Source: Acetobacteraceae bacterium | Lineage (GTDB): Bacteria; Pseudomonadota; Alphaproteobacteria; Acetobacterales; Acetobacteraceae | Length of the DNA stretch: 64,000 nucleotides | Reading direction: 5' to 3' | NCBI GenBank assembly: GCA_004843345.1 | Contig: CP039460.1 | Location: 62,001 to 126,000, forward strand | In this document: in pieces, positions 35,458 to 46,555 of the stretch | Layout: every line of letters starts with the position of its first letter | Numbering within the stretch: the stretch's first letter is position 1 | The notes under the pieces: model-generated | Told to the model about the DNA's origin: nothing | The model's input: only the letters and a program-made list of their open reading frames with translations | The model's database searches: none | Position numbers and translations under genes: made by a program

Positions 35458-36366
35458 ATGAAATTTCTTTATCCATTTTCTCTCGGAGCTTTCTTAGCTC
35501 TTATGGTCTCTCCTGCGTTGGGGCACGCCTCGACAGAAACACTTCCATCTCTCGGAGAGAAATGTTTTACGTTTCATTCAGAAGCTCAAGATTCTTCTGA
35601 AAAATATAGGTTAAAAGCATCTAAGTTCTTTGCATCCCTCACAGGAACTGGAATCTCTTTGACTGCAGAAAAGTTGCTTGTATCAGATTCTACCAATCAA
35701 ATGACTGCCGAAGAGCTTTCTAAAGTTAATGCTCTTTCCGCCTATTTGGCTCTAAGTGGCTATAACCATGGACTTAGCGCCAATTGTCCAGGCCTGCCGT
35801 ATAAAGAGCTTATTGCAATTTCAGGAAGGCTTCCGGCAGCTCAATGGGAAAATATCCGAATGGATCGCCCCATTGAATCAGCATTTCAACCAAGATCACA
35901 TCAGAAAATTTTTATCAAACATTTAGATATTCACGCCTTAAAAGATCCCAAAAACGGCATTCGTGGAATATTTGATGCAAAAGGGGTCTCAGGAGAAAAT
36001 GCCCCGCTTACACCAAAACAGGCAAGCGGCGACTTCACCTTTACCCCAAATGTCAGCCCACCATATAAAATTATTGTTCGCAGTATGGAAGGTGTCGTTG
36101 GAGACAGTAAAATTTCTGGACATGGATATGTCTTAGCAGGTGAAGATATCGCACACTCCAAAAGCAAAGCCCATCTTTCTATTGGAAAAATCGGAGACCT
36201 TATAGAAAAATCAGCTTCAACTCTTGGCCCTCAAGCTACCGCAGCACTGCTCCTTGCTAGATTAGTTTCTCACCGAGAAAATGATGAAATGGTCAGTTGG
36301 GATATTGAACTGGACAATGGCGCCAGCAAGGTCAATGGAATTAACGTTCCTTACTTTGTTCACTAA
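35458..36366 (+). CDS. Secreted protein of unknown function
   Basis: I do not recognise a named family. The 302-residue protein has a clean Sec signal (MKFLYPFSLGAFLALMV, cut likely after SPALGHA), two cysteines (C36 and a later one in SANCPG) that may form a disulfide, and a mixed alpha-beta mature part. The C-terminus LLLARLVSHRENDEMVSWDIELDNGASKVNG, described here as a strand-rich end, recalls the end of some alphaproteobacterial DUF2125-type proteins, but I am not sure. It is read in the direction of the J-domain gene and converges on dnaE. A periplasmic site is likely. Confidence 0.6.
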   Translation: MKFLYPFSLGAFLALMVSPALGHASTETLPSLGEKCFTFHSEAQDSSEKYRLKASKFFASLTGTGISLTAEKLLVSDSTNQMTAEELSKVNALSAYLALSGYNHGLSANCPGLPYKELIAISGRLPAAQWENIRMDRPIESAFQPRSHQKIFIKHLDIHALKDPKNGIRGIFDAKGVSGENAPLTPKQASGDFTFTPNVSPPYKIIVRSMEGVVGDSKISGHGYVLAGEDIAHSKSKAHLSIGKIGDLIEKSASTLGPQATAALLLARLVSHRENDEMVSWDIELDNGASKVNGINVPYFVH

Positions 36367-36388
36367 GTAAAGGGCATCAAAGAAAAAG

Positions 36389-39300
36389 CTAAAATGCAAT
36401 GTAGGCTGTAATTCCTGGAAGAATTTTAACTTGTTCAAGGAGTTTCGGTGTAACGGGGTAAAAAGCTGGCAGATCCAGAATAAATTTTTGTTCTTTTTTC
36501 TCAAAAAGAAGGGATATTCTACCAGCTCCAGATGGGCAAGAATCCAACTTATCCTTCAGTAAGGAAAGAGAATCCCCATTCTTAATCACAATCACCATAT
36601 TTGTTTTGCCTTTTTGTATCTCCGATTCTAATGCTGTTACGCGCCGAGCAGTTAAACGAAATGCTTCTTCCTCTTTACGAATAGAAATACTTGCAAAAAC
36701 TTCTGAACCTTCTTTAATAAAAGGTCTGGCATCTTCTAAAACTTCCGAAAACATCACAAATTCACAAGTGCCATAACCATCACTGACAGTCAGCCAGGCC
36801 ATTTTCTTGCCACTTTTCGTAGGACGCTCTTTTCTTTGAATGACGATGCCCGCAATTGAGATAACACTTTCTTCACTTCCCAAGTCTAATGACTCAATTT
36901 CAGAAATAGGCGTGACATTTATTTTTTTAAAAACATCTTTATAACTATCAAGAGGATGAGCGCTTAAATAAAAACCAATCGCAGAATATTCTTCTTGTAA
37001 ACGACGTGAGGTTTCCCACATAACAGGCGGTTGACGAAGAGGTAATTCACTAAATGCTTTTTCTTCCTCAATACCACCGAATAAACCACTCTGTCCTGAT
37101 GCTTCCTCAAGTGCTCTTGCATGAGATCGGGCTAAAACAACATCAATATTTTCAAAAACAACTTCGCGTTTCATAGAAAAGCCATCAAAAGCCCCTGCTT
37201 TTGCGAGATTTTCCAATTGCATTTTATTTAAAAATCCACCACTACAACGTTGAGCAAAATCCGTTAAATCTGTGAATTTTTTATTACCTCTTACGCGGCA
37301 CAACTCTTCCATAGCACTGAGGCCAACTCTTTTAACCGCAGCAAGAGCATAGCGTATAATATATTCTCCGTCCTCTTGCCTTTCGACAGAAAAATCTGCT
37401 TTAGAGTGGTTAATATCTGGTGGCATGACCTTAATATTCATCCGGTCAGCCTCTTGGAAGAAAACAGCCAATTTCTCTGTTTTTTCTCTTGAAAGGGACA
37501 TGCATGCTGCAAGAAATGCCACTGGATGATGCGCTTTCATCCAAGCTGTTTGATAAGAAACAAGCGCATAAGCAGCCGCATGAGATTTATTAAATCCATA
37601 ATCTGCAAATTTAGCCATCATATCAAAGACAGAATTTGCATCTTTTTCAGAAATCCCTTTCGCAACAGATCCTTTAATAAAAATTTGGCGCTGCTTTTCC
37701 ATTTCCGCTGCAATTTTTTTACCCATTGCACGCCGTAAGATATCTGCTTCCCCAAGACTATAACCCGCCATTTCCTGCGCAATCTGCATGACTTGTTCTT
37801 GGTACACCATAATCCCATAAGTTTCTTCTAGGATTGGTCTGATCGTTTCATGTGGAGATTCCCAGTGTTCCCCATGTTTTCGGCGGCAATAAGCTGGAAT
37901 ATTTTCCATCGGACCTGGCCTATAAAGCGCCACACCAGCAATCAAATCTTCAAATCTATTTGATTGCATCTGTTTGAGCATATCCCGCATCCCAGGACTT
38001 TCAAACTGAAAGACGCCAACGGTATCCCCTTTGGCCATCATCTCAAATGTTTTTTGGTCATCAAGCGGTATATGAGATAAATCGACCTCAATTCCTAATT
38101 CTTTTAAAAAATCAACACCTCGCTTCAAAAGGGTCAAGGTTGCCAAACCTAAAAAGTCAAATTTCACAAGCCCCGCTTTTTCAACGTATTTCATTGAAAA
38201 TTGGGTAACGAGCATACCGCTTTCATCTCGGGGATCTCTGTAAAGAGGAACCAACTCTACAAGTTCCCTATCCCCAATCACAACACCTGCAGCATGGGTT
38301 GAGGCATGCCGGAAGAGCCCTTCTAGCTGAAGGGCTCTTTCTAAAAGAACCGCCTCATCGTCATCTTTTCTCTGCTCAATTTTCAAAAGTTCCGCTTCTT
38401 CCGAAATGGCCTGCCTTAAAGCCATTGGTTTCGCAGGATTATTGGGAATCAGCTCAGCAATACGATTAACAGCCCCGTAAGGAATCCCGAGGACACGTCC
38501 GACATCCCGAACAGCTGCTTTTGCCTGTAATTTTCCAAAAGTAATAATTTGTGCCACACGGGTTGAGCCATATTCATCCCGGACATAGCGGATAACCTCA
38601 TCACGCCGATGCTGACAAAAATCAATATCAAAATCTGGCATCGAAATACGTTCAGGATTTAAAAAACGCTCAAAGAGGAGACTGAAACGAATAGGATCAA
38701 TATCTGTAATCGTTAAAGAAAAAGCGACGAGAGAACCTGCACCAGACCCACGCCCCGGTCCAACAGGAATATCATGTGCTTTTGCCCATTGAATAAAATC
38801 AGCAACGATTAAAAAATATCCAGGAAATCCCATACGGATGATAATGCCTATTTCGTGCTCTAGGCGTTCTTCATAAATTTTTCTGGCATCATCCTTTAAA
38901 TTCATAACAGCAAGACGTCTTTTGAGGCCATCTCTTGCCATTTTTGTTAGAACCTCGCCAGCATCTTCATTTTCTCCAACATTTTTCGATATCGGTAACA
39001 AAGGTTTTATAGAGCGAACTTCAACATGACAGCGGCGTGCTATCATCAAACTATTTGAGAAAGCTTCGGGAATATCCTTAAAAAGCTCTTTCATCTGCTT
39101 AGGAGATTTAAACCAACTCCCCTTAAATGCCTTCTTTCTATCTTCTTCTGCAGCGACTTTTCCTTCTCCAATGCAAAGGAGAACATCCTGCGCCATTCTC
39201 ATTGTAGGGCTTGAAAAAAAACAATTATTAGTTGCCACAAGCGGAATGCTAAACCTATCCGCTAAAGCAACCATATCGCTTTCTATCTGCTTTTCACCGG

Positions 39301-39817
39301 GAGCGCCAACACGTGTTAGCTCAACAGCCAGATTATCCTTAAAAGCATCTAATAAGCGAGAAAGAAGTTTTTGAGCTTGGCCTTCATCCTGACGGAGTAA
39401 AAATTGCCCTAAAGGACCAAGAACACCTCCAGTTAAAAGAAAAATCCCTTCAGCATGATTACATAAAAATTCAATAGAACTGAAAGGCGTTGAGGGATTC
39501 CCTTGAAGATATCCTTCTGTCGAAAGCTTGCGTAAATTAAGAAGACCTGCTGAGTTCCTTGCTAAAGCAACAACTGGGGAGGCATTCTCGCCGTCAAAAG
39601 ATACGCCAAGTTGACACCCAATAATTGGTTGAATCCCTCTTTGACGACATATCCCTGAGAATTCTAAACTCCCAAACATATTGCCACTATCCGTTAAGGC
39701 AGTGGCTGGCATTTTATAGCGTTGCGCCAACTCGGCAATATCACTGACGCTCATGGCGCCTTCACTTAAAGAGTACGCCGAATGATTACGGAGATGAACA
39801 AAATCAGAATAAGGCAT
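36389..39817 (-). CDS. dnaE: DNA polymerase III alpha subunit
   Basis: This is the main replicative polymerase. The 1142-residue protein starts with a PHP domain (HLRNHSAYSLSEGAM), has the palm motif PDFDIDFC near residue 400 and VGPGRGSGAGSLV, the fingers with FNKSHAAAYALVSYQ and a C-terminal OB fold. Length is normal for DnaE1, and the domain order matches the replicative type rather than the error-prone ImuC/DnaE2. It follows lolD by 51 bp; proS-lolC-lolD-dnaE is a conserved alphaproteobacterial order. Confidence 0.98.
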   Translation of the reverse strand: MPYSDFVHLRNHSAYSLSEGAMSVSDIAELAQRYKMPATALTDSGNMFGSLEFSGICRQRGIQPIIGCQLGVSFDGENASPVVALARNSAGLLNLRKLSTEGYLQGNPSTPFSSIEFLCNHAEGIFLLTGGVLGPLGQFLLRQDEGQAQKLLSRLLDAFKDNLAVELTRVGAPGEKQIESDMVALADRFSIPLVATNNCFFSSPTMRMAQDVLLCIGEGKVAAEEDRKKAFKGSWFKSPKQMKELFKDIPEAFSNSLMIARRCHVEVRSIKPLLPISKNVGENEDAGEVLTKMARDGLKRRLAVMNLKDDARKIYEERLEHEIGIIIRMGFPGYFLIVADFIQWAKAHDIPVGPGRGSGAGSLVAFSLTITDIDPIRFSLLFERFLNPERISMPDFDIDFCQHRRDEVIRYVRDEYGSTRVAQIITFGKLQAKAAVRDVGRVLGIPYGAVNRIAELIPNNPAKPMALRQAISEEAELLKIEQRKDDDEAVLLERALQLEGLFRHASTHAAGVVIGDRELVELVPLYRDPRDESGMLVTQFSMKYVEKAGLVKFDFLGLATLTLLKRGVDFLKELGIEVDLSHIPLDDQKTFEMMAKGDTVGVFQFESPGMRDMLKQMQSNRFEDLIAGVALYRPGPMENIPAYCRRKHGEHWESPHETIRPILEETYGIMVYQEQVMQIAQEMAGYSLGEADILRRAMGKKIAAEMEKQRQIFIKGSVAKGISEKDANSVFDMMAKFADYGFNKSHAAAYALVSYQTAWMKAHHPVAFLAACMSLSREKTEKLAVFFQEADRMNIKVMPPDINHSKADFSVERQEDGEYIIRYALAAVKRVGLSAMEELCRVRGNKKFTDLTDFAQRCSGGFLNKMQLENLAKAGAFDGFSMKREVVFENIDVVLARSHARALEEASGQSGLFGGIEEEKAFSELPLRQPPVMWETSRRLQEEYSAIGFYLSAHPLDSYKDVFKKINVTPISEIESLDLGSEESVISIAGIVIQRKERPTKSGKKMAWLTVSDGYGTCEFVMFSEVLEDARPFIKEGSEVFASISIRKEEEAFRLTARRVTALESEIQKGKTNMVIVIKNGDSLSLLKDKLDSCPSGAGRISLLFEKKEQKFILDLPAFYPVTPKLLEQVKILPGITAYIAF

Positions 39818-39868
39818 AGTATCTTTCGATTTTTATAAATGCGATCATTCCCGATGCCTATTTATATC

Positions 39869-40552
39869 TCAGACCAGAATGACTTTTCCCTGATGTAAAG
39901 AAAAATTCTTATCCATTCTCTGAGCTATTTCAACATTATGGGTAACAATTAAGGCGCCTGCTTTTTCTTTACGAACAATATTTGAGATGGATTCTAGCAC
40001 TTGCTCTGCTGTATCAACATCCAAATTTCCAGTTGGCTCATCTGCCAAAAGCAATACAGGCTGATTGATCAAAGCACGCGCAATCGCAACACGCTGCCGC
40101 TCTCCGCCAGACATTTTTCCGGGTTGGCTGAGCATCCGATGCCGAACGAAGAGCATCTCTAATAAATAAGCAGCACGTTCCTCAGCCTCTTTAATCGGTT
40201 TTCCAGCGGTTAAAGCCGGCAGCATAACGTTCTCAAGAGCCGTAAACTCTGGCAAAAGATGATGAAACTGAAAAACAAAACCTATTGAATCTCGACGAAG
40301 AATCGTTCTTTCATAATCATTTAATTGGTGTGCACATTTCCCCGCTATCATCACCTCACCGCTGTTTGGAGATTCCAACAAACCAGCAATATGCAGTAAG
40401 GTTGATTTTCCAATGCCACTTGGCCCGACCAAACCTACCAACTCACCAGGCCTAATTTCCAGAGAGGCTTCTCTCAAAATTTCAAGTCTTTGTTCTCCAG
40501 AATGGAAAATACGACTAAGATTCCTAAGACTTAAAACAGCATCAGCCTTCAC
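39869..40552 (-). CDS. lolD: Lipoprotein-releasing ABC transporter ATPase
   Basis: LolD powers release of outer membrane lipoproteins from the inner membrane with LolC/E. From GTG 40552 it has 227 residues, the usual size, with GPSGIGKST (Walker A), MSGGERQRVAIARAL (signature) and LLADEPTGNLD (Walker B). GGAG lies about 10 bases upstream. The first-ATG reading from 40588 would overlap lolC by 47 bp. With the GTG the overlap is 11 bp, so translation may be coupled. Confidence 0.95.
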   Translation of the reverse strand: MKADAVLSLRNLSRIFHSGEQRLEILREASLEIRPGELVGLVGPSGIGKSTLLHIAGLLESPNSGEVMIAGKCAHQLNDYERTILRRDSIGFVFQFHHLLPEFTALENVMLPALTAGKPIKEAEERAAYLLEMLFVRHRMLSQPGKMSGGERQRVAIARALINQPVLLLADEPTGNLDVDTAEQVLESISNIVRKEKAGALIVTHNVEIAQRMDKNFSLHQGKVILV

Positions 40553-41795
40553 GGCGCAACATCTCCACAGGATCTGTATGTGCGGCACGCCAAGAAGGAT
40601 AAAGCGTCGCCAAAAGCGCTAATACAAGCGCCAAAACAATCACCTCAGCTACCTCGAACCAATCAATCCGAACAGGCAGTTGAACTAAAAAATAAACCTC
40701 AGAATTGAATAAATTTACGCCCATAATTTTTTCTAACAAATGACGAATATGCTCAATATTTAACGCGAAACTAATCCCTAAAACTGCTCCAGCAATCGTT
40801 CCCATTATACCAATAGCTGCACCACACATGACAAAAATGCGCAGAATGCCTCCTTGGCTTACGCCAAAACTCCGCATAATAGCAATGTCTTCTCCCTTAT
40901 CTTTCACCATCATAATAAGAGAGGAAACAATATTGAAAGCAGCAACGAGGATAATAAGACTTAAAATTATAAACATCACATTTCTCTCAACGTTCACCGC
41001 ACTGAGGACACCGTTTGCACCTTGTGTCCAATCAGAGACACGCACCTCTGGCATCCCAATAGTCGATATAATATCACGCCCTATTTTTCTGGCATTCATC
41101 GAATCATCCGCTTCGACTTGGAGAAGAGACACCTCATTTTTCTCAAGTAAAAGAAAATTTTGAGCCTGCGAAAGTGACATTAAAACAACGCCACTATTGT
41201 AATCATTCCAATCAGCATCAAAAATAGCGGCAACGCGCAGTTTTATGGCTCTCGGCATTGTTCCAAAAGGCGTTGAACGACCAGTCGGTGAAAGTAAATT
41301 AATTTCTGAGCCAATCGTAAGCCCAGCACGTTGCGCCATCGTTACACCAATGGCAACGGAATTCTGATCTTCTAAGTCTTTCCAATCTCCATCGACCAAA
41401 CCATCACTTAAAGCATGCCATTGCTGTAAAGCATCAACGGATATGCCTTCCAGTTCTGCCCCCGTTGTATAGCGCCCGCTTTGAAACAAAACAGTTCCTT
41501 CAACCAAAGGCGTTACACGCTTCACTCTTGGAACTGTCTCTACTTTTGAAACAATCTGTTGATAGTTTTGAAGATTTCCCCCTGAAACATACATATTAAG
41601 GTCTCCATGAAGACCAAGAACTCTTCCCATAAGATCTGCTTTAAAGCCATTCATGACTCCCATCACAACAATCAATGTTGCAACACCAAGCATAATTCCA
41701 AGAAAAGAGAAAATAGCAATCAAAGAAACAAAACGATCTCCACGGCGTGCACGCAAATAACGCCACGCCACCATTCTTTCAAATTTACCAAACAT
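40542..41795 (-). CDS. lolC: Lipoprotein-releasing ABC transporter permease LolC/E
   Basis: This 417-residue inner membrane protein has an N-terminal helix (SLIAIFSFLGIMLGVATL), a large periplasmic domain, and three C-terminal helices, the layout of LolC/LolE. Alphaproteobacteria use one such subunit as a homodimer. The ATG at 41795 shares its A with the proS TAA (TAATG), so I prefer it to the start 9 codons earlier. The C-terminus ends in the coupling segment WRAAHTDPVEMLRREG next to lolD. Confidence 0.94.
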   Translation of the reverse strand: MFGKFERMVAWRYLRARRGDRFVSLIAIFSFLGIMLGVATLIVVMGVMNGFKADLMGRVLGLHGDLNMYVSGGNLQNYQQIVSKVETVPRVKRVTPLVEGTVLFQSGRYTTGAELEGISVDALQQWHALSDGLVDGDWKDLEDQNSVAIGVTMAQRAGLTIGSEINLLSPTGRSTPFGTMPRAIKLRVAAIFDADWNDYNSGVVLMSLSQAQNFLLLEKNEVSLLQVEADDSMNARKIGRDIISTIGMPEVRVSDWTQGANGVLSAVNVERNVMFIILSLIILVAAFNIVSSLIMMVKDKGEDIAIMRSFGVSQGGILRIFVMCGAAIGIMGTIAGAVLGISFALNIEHIRHLLEKIMGVNLFNSEVYFLVQLPVRIDWFEVAEVIVLALVLALLATLYPSWRAAHTDPVEMLRREG

Positions 41796-43132
41796 TACCC
41801 TATAACAGCCTCTAGACCACAAGCTTTCATGTACTCACGACTCTCGTCTGACGGGTTTTCTAAGTTTACGGAAATGGCCTCTCCTCCGCTTCTACGAGAA
41901 AGTTCTATTTCTCCATTTTTTGCACCTTTTGGGCCAACAACAATTTTCCAAGGAGCTCCCATAAGATCTGCATCGTTAAATTTAACGCCTGCCCTCTCTT
42001 TACGATCATCATAGAGAATATCATTGGCATTTATTTCATAAATCTTCTCGCAAATACGATCACACGCCTCATCCCCCGGACGCAGATTAATAAGAGAAAT
42101 ACGATAAGGCGCAACCTGTTCTGGCCAAACAATCCCCTTTTCATCATGAGAGGCCTCAATAATCGCACCGACTAGTCGAGAGACACCAATCCCATAGGAT
42201 CCCATGTAAGGATAAATTTTATCTCCATTCGGTCCGGCAACAGATATTCCCATGGCTTCTGTATATTTTGTTCCAAAAGAGAAAATATGCCCGACTTCGA
42301 TTGCTCGCCCATTCACCTGAAACTCTTGGGGAATTTCATTCCATAGAGCTTTCTCATGCTTCTCTGAAGTTGCGGCATAAGTTGTATTCATCAATTTTTT
42401 CAAGAATTTTTTAGGATCTTTCTTAACATCTTCAGAGGTTTGCGCAATCTCACGCCTCTTGTCGTAAAAAACTTCACTTTCACCTGTCGGAGCTATCACA
42501 AGAAATTCATGACTTAATGCACCGCCAATGGGTCCTGTATCCGCTGCCATTGGAATCGCAGTAACACCGATACGTTCGAAAGTACGCAAATAAGAATGCA
42601 TAATTTGAAAATAAATATCTTCAGCATCTTCTGCTGAAAGATCAAAAGAATACCCGTCTTTCATCAAAAATTCACGTCCACGCATCACACCGAAGCGAGG
42701 GCGAATTTCATCTCGAAATTTCCACTGCAATTGATACAAGTATTTAGGCAGTGTCTTATAAGAAGTTTCTGTTGCCCCAAAAATATCTGTAATCATTTCT
42801 TCATTTGTTGGGCCATACAGCAACTCACGTTCGTGCCTATCTTTAAAACGCAACATTTCTGGACCATAAGAATCATGACGACCCGACCTTTTCCACAACT
42901 CTGCTGGTTGTAAAGTAGGCATCAGGAGTTCTTGACCACCAATATGATCCTGTTCTTCACGAATAATATTAGAGATTTTACGTAAAACACGCAGTCCAGC
43001 AGGAAGCCAAACATAAATTCCAGAAGTAATCTGACGAATAAGTCCGGCTCTCAACATCAGTTGATGAGAAACAATTTTTGCCTCCACAGGCGTCTCTCGT
43101 AATGTGGGCTGAAATGCCTGGGTAAGGCGCAT
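41795..43132 (-). CDS. proS: Prolyl-tRNA synthetase, short alphaproteobacterial form
   Basis: ProS charges tRNA-Pro. The 445-residue class II enzyme has the start [41 protein letters not shown] and [19 protein letters not shown], with the third motif [12 protein letters not shown] and an anticodon-binding C-terminal domain. It lacks the insertion (editing) domain of the longer bacterial enzyme, as is normal in Alphaproteobacteria. It lies 29 bp after the RNase J gene. Confidence 0.97.
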   Translation of the reverse strand: MRLTQAFQPTLRETPVEAKIVSHQLMLRAGLIRQITSGIYVWLPAGLRVLRKISNIIREEQDHIGGQELLMPTLQPAELWKRSGRHDSYGPEMLRFKDRHERELLYGPTNEEMITDIFGATETSYKTLPKYLYQLQWKFRDEIRPRFGVMRGREFLMKDGYSFDLSAEDAEDIYFQIMHSYLRTFERIGVTAIPMAADTGPIGGALSHEFLVIAPTGESEVFYDKRREIAQTSEDVKKDPKKFLKKLMNTTYAATSEKHEKALWNEIPQEFQVNGRAIEVGHIFSFGTKYTEAMGISVAGPNGDKIYPYMGSYGIGVSRLVGAIIEASHDEKGIVWPEQVAPYRISLINLRPGDEACDRICEKIYEINANDILYDDRKERAGVKFNDADLMGAPWKIVVGPKGAKNGEIELSRRSGGEAISVNLENPSDESREYMKACGLEAVIG

Positions 43133-43161
43133 AGAATATTTCCTTAAACTGATCGCTAAAA

Positions 43162-44844
43162 TTAAACTCTTAAAAGATGAACATCAACATGAGGACGTTT
43201 ACGCAATTTACGCCCTAACGCACGCCTTAAAGCTGTGCGTGCTGCATTTTGAAAAGTTTGATCATCCTGCCTTAATTCATCTGGTATCTGATCTAATGCA
43301 AGAGCAAATTGCTGTTGAATTTGAGAAGTTTCCACAGCATCCTCATCCAATAAACCAGGAGCCGTAATCCGTGGATCCCCAATGACGTATCCTTCATCGT
43401 CAACAGCAAAACTGGCTAGAACCGTCCCATTGTAAAGCATACGCCGGCGTTCTGTGAGAACCTTTCCAGTCATTGGCAACAGACGGCCAGCATCCAATGC
43501 CATACGTCCTGTGGGTACTGTATCAACCACTTCCACTTTTCCTGGCCCTAAGCCAAGCACGTCCCCATCTTCAAGCAAAATAACTTGAGAGCCCTGCTCA
43601 TGTGCGATAGCCGCATGTGCGTTCATATGACGCCACTCACCATGCGTTGGAACACTATATCTTGGACGCACTAAAGAATACAGATGCCTAATATCTTCAC
43701 TTGTTGCATGCCCAGAAGTGTGTACAACTGCATCACGGTCTGTCACGACATGAATTCCCCTACGTCGAAACTGATCCTGAATAGCTGAAACAGCGCGTTC
43801 ATTTCCTGGAATAACACGCGAACTATAAATAATCGTATCATTTTCTCTGAGTTGAATCGCATTATGCGTTTCTGCCGCAACGCGAGATAGCGCAGCTCTT
43901 GCTTCTCCTTGTGATCCTGTAATCATCATCACAACTTTATCAAGATCTACATTTTCAACATCGTCTTCGGTCAAAAAAGATGGGATATCTTTTAAATAAC
44001 CACACTCACGTGCGGCAGCTTCTAAATTTTTAAGAGAACGTCCCACGATCATTACAGAGCGTCCTGCTGCTTCAGCAGCTTTAGCAATACTCTCAACACG
44101 CGCAACATTGCTTGCAAAACAAGTTACTGCAATCCTGCCATTTCGACCTTGAATAAGATCTGTAAGACCTTCCCGAACCAAAGATTCTGAAACAGAAGCC
44201 CCTTCCTTTAGAGAGTTTGTACTATCTCCAATCATGGCTAAGACCCCCTCGTCCCCTAATTTTTTAAGGGTATCCAAGTCTGTCACTGGCCCAACGAGAG
44301 GATTAGGATCTAACTTCCAATCCCCTGTATGCAAAATATTTCCCTGTCCTGTTCTAATAACCAAAGCTTGTGCTTCTGGAATAGAATGCGTTACAGGAAT
44401 AAATTCCAAATCAAAATCGCCGACCTCAAAGCGTGAAGCAGGCTTTATCACATGAATTTGCACCTGATTCTGTAAATTAGCCTCACTTAATTTGCGGCGA
44501 AGAATAGTCGCAGCAAAAGGCGTCGCATAAACGGGACACTTTAAAAGAGGCCATAAATGGACGACTGCGCCTAAATGATCCTCATGTGCATGTGTTAAAA
44601 CCAAGCCTGCTATAAGGGAAGACCGTTCTTCAATGAATGTTGGATCTGCGACTAAAAGATCTGCTTCAGGCGTATCGTTCCCAGAAAACCCTATACCACA
44701 ATCCACAATTAGCCAACTCTCGTTCCCATTCTTTTTTAACCCATAAAGATTAAAATTCATACCAATCTCACCCGTTCCCCCCAAGGGTAGAAACAACAGG
44801 CCTTCAGAGGCTGATTTTGAATTTTCTACATGTTCTTCTGTCAT
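43162..44844 (-). CDS. rnj: Ribonuclease J
   Basis: RNase J has 5'-3' exonuclease and endonuclease activity and matures and degrades RNA. The 560-residue protein has the beta-CASP metallo-beta-lactamase fold: [12 protein letters not shown] with H85, H87, D89 and H90, then [28 protein letters not shown] and [10 protein letters not shown]. In Alphaproteobacteria it stands between coaX and proS, as here. Start ATG 44844. The gap to coaX is 115 bp and shows no clear feature. Confidence 0.96.
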   Translation of the reverse strand: MTEEHVENSKSASEGLLFLPLGGTGEIGMNFNLYGLKKNGNESWLIVDCGIGFSGNDTPEADLLVADPTFIEERSSLIAGLVLTHAHEDHLGAVVHLWPLLKCPVYATPFAATILRRKLSEANLQNQVQIHVIKPASRFEVGDFDLEFIPVTHSIPEAQALVIRTGQGNILHTGDWKLDPNPLVGPVTDLDTLKKLGDEGVLAMIGDSTNSLKEGASVSESLVREGLTDLIQGRNGRIAVTCFASNVARVESIAKAAEAAGRSVMIVGRSLKNLEAAARECGYLKDIPSFLTEDDVENVDLDKVVMMITGSQGEARAALSRVAAETHNAIQLRENDTIIYSSRVIPGNERAVSAIQDQFRRRGIHVVTDRDAVVHTSGHATSEDIRHLYSLVRPRYSVPTHGEWRHMNAHAAIAHEQGSQVILLEDGDVLGLGPGKVEVVDTVPTGRMALDAGRLLPMTGKVLTERRRMLYNGTVLASFAVDDEGYVIGDPRITAPGLLDEDAVETSQIQQQFALALDQIPDELRQDDQTFQNAARTALRRALGRKLRKRPHVDVHLLRV

Positions 44845-44959
44845 TAAAAAACCTTTCCATTCACAATATTATTTTCATTTCTGATATTTGTTTTCGCTTC
44901 ACTTTTCGGACAATCGCCTCAATACCACCCACGCTCAATGCGCTATTAAAAAATCTTTC

Positions 44960-45763
44960 TCACAACTGGAATGATTGAATGTTTCTGCTCGCTAAAACTC
45001 TCAAACCATCCAATGTTAAATCTGGAGCATGTGCATCGAATATAATTTCTGAACTTAAAGTCTTCCCTAAACCGCCCGTTGAAATGACAAATGGTTTTAC
45101 CTTTAATTCGTTTATTAAGCGCTCGAGGATACCTGTTACCAAAGAGGCGTAACCAAAAAATAGACCTGACTGCATGGCCTCAACTGTGTCTTCACCACAT
45201 ACTTTCTTAGGTTTTTCTATTGCGACCCTTGGCAAGAGAGCTGCTGCATCATGCAGCGCTCTGCTTGCCAAATTAATTCCTGGCGCAATAACGCCACCAA
45301 TATAATTTCCGTCTATATTCACAACATCAAAAGTCGTCGCCGTCCCGAAATCAACAATGATAATTGGACGTTTTTTTGCAACTTTTGGAAAAAACTCAAC
45401 AGCAGCCAACGCATTCAAACGCCTATCCGCCCCCAATGTTTCTGGAGATGGCAACAAAACCTCATTTCCCCAAGCAAGAGAAGATTTGGCTACAAGAGGC
45501 GAATTAGGAAATCGCACTGTTAAAAAATGTACTAATTCTTTTAAGGCATCAGGAACAACTGAAGATACAGCAACATTCTCTATCTCTGAAAAAGAAATGC
45601 CTTCATTTTTAAACCAAACAGAAAGATAGACCTCATACTCATCCGCCATCCTTCGACTATCTGTACCCAAACGCCATTTTCTAGACCATTTTTGACCATC
45701 GTAAAGCGCAAACACAGTGTTTGTATTACCCATATCAACGGCGAGAATTTTTGAAGAACGCAT
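44960..45763 (-). CDS. coaX: Type III pantothenate kinase
   Basis: CoaX phosphorylates pantothenate in the first step of coenzyme A synthesis and, unlike CoaA, is not inhibited by CoA. The 267-residue protein has an ASKHA fold with AVDMGNTNTVFALYDG, LGADRRLNALAA, IIVDFGTATTFDVV and GGVIAPGINL. Length is typical. It follows birA by 12 bp and precedes RNase J. CoaE at 7 kb carries out the last step. Confidence 0.96.
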   Translation of the reverse strand: MRSSKILAVDMGNTNTVFALYDGQKWSRKWRLGTDSRRMADEYEVYLSVWFKNEGISFSEIENVAVSSVVPDALKELVHFLTVRFPNSPLVAKSSLAWGNEVLLPSPETLGADRRLNALAAVEFFPKVAKKRPIIIVDFGTATTFDVVNIDGNYIGGVIAPGINLASRALHDAAALLPRVAIEKPKKVCGEDTVEAMQSGLFFGYASLVTGILERLINELKVKPFVISTGGLGKTLSSEIIFDAHAPDLTLDGLRVLASRNIQSFQL

Positions 45764-45775
45764 TAGACTTCTTTT

Positions 45776-46546
45776 TTAACGTATTTCTGTCGTAACAAAG
45801 GAAATAACCTTCCCATTACAATCCTTAAGCATGAGATGACCAGCATCCGTAATCCCCATAAAAGCACCACGCATACGAGACTTACCAGTCCCCATCTCTA
45901 GAATCGTCCCTAAAGAACAAGTCCGAGAAAGCCATTCTCTACGAATAGCTGGAAAACGACCTACTTTCCAGCAAGAAAACCAATTTTTAGATTCCGAAAG
46001 AATTTTCTTAGCCAGATCTATAACCGGAATGGGCACAGCACCAATTTCTTTTATCGAAGTTAAAGATCTTCCTGAAATCTTAGGCGAACTACAAACATTC
46101 ATTCCAATGCCAATAACAATATTAGCGACATCTGCGCTAAAACTACTTTCAATCAGAATTCCAGAAATCTTTTTTCCTTTCCATAAAATATCATTTGGCC
46201 ATTTAATAGATAGAAGAGATCTTTGATCTGGAAGCAGCAATTCTCTAATCACTTCAAAGACAGAAAGAGCCATAATATAGGGCAATGCCTGAATAAATTG
46301 CTGAGATTCTGAAAAACGAAACGAAAAACAATCCAAGGGAGAATTTGAACGTAATGTAAACGAAAAAGCCAAATTACCAGCAGGTGTCTGCCACTGTCGA
46401 TTATGGGTACCTCTGCCAGAGGTCTGGTGATGTGCAATAACTGCGATAATGCCATCTTTCTCAGATGACAGATAATCGAAACATCTATCTGATGTTGAAG
46501 AAAGAGACTCATGGACTTCGAAAGTCCATTCCTGATATTTTTTCAT
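45776..46546 (-). CDS. birA: Biotin-[acetyl-CoA-carboxylase] ligase
   Basis: BirA attaches biotin to carboxylase carrier domains. The 256-residue protein has only the ligase core: SLSSTSDRCFDYL, AHHQTSGRGTHNRQW, IKWPNDILWKGKKISGILIE (split by a loop) and NIVIGIGMNVC. No DNA-binding domain precedes it, so it is not a repressor like E. coli BirA. The ATG is only 9 bases past the tRNA-Val CCA, and I see no Shine-Dalgarno sequence there. In many Alphaproteobacteria the nuo operon lies just upstream; here it is absent. Confidence 0.92.
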   Translation of the reverse strand: MKKYQEWTFEVHESLSSTSDRCFDYLSSEKDGIIAVIAHHQTSGRGTHNRQWQTPAGNLAFSFTLRSNSPLDCFSFRFSESQQFIQALPYIMALSVFEVIRELLLPDQRSLLSIKWPNDILWKGKKISGILIESSFSADVANIVIGIGMNVCSSPKISGRSLTSIKEIGAVPIPVIDLAKKILSESKNWFSCWKVGRFPAIRREWLSRTCSLGTILEMGTGKSRMRGAFMGITDAGHLMLKDCNGKVISFVTTEIR

Positions 46547-46555
46547 GGAATATAA

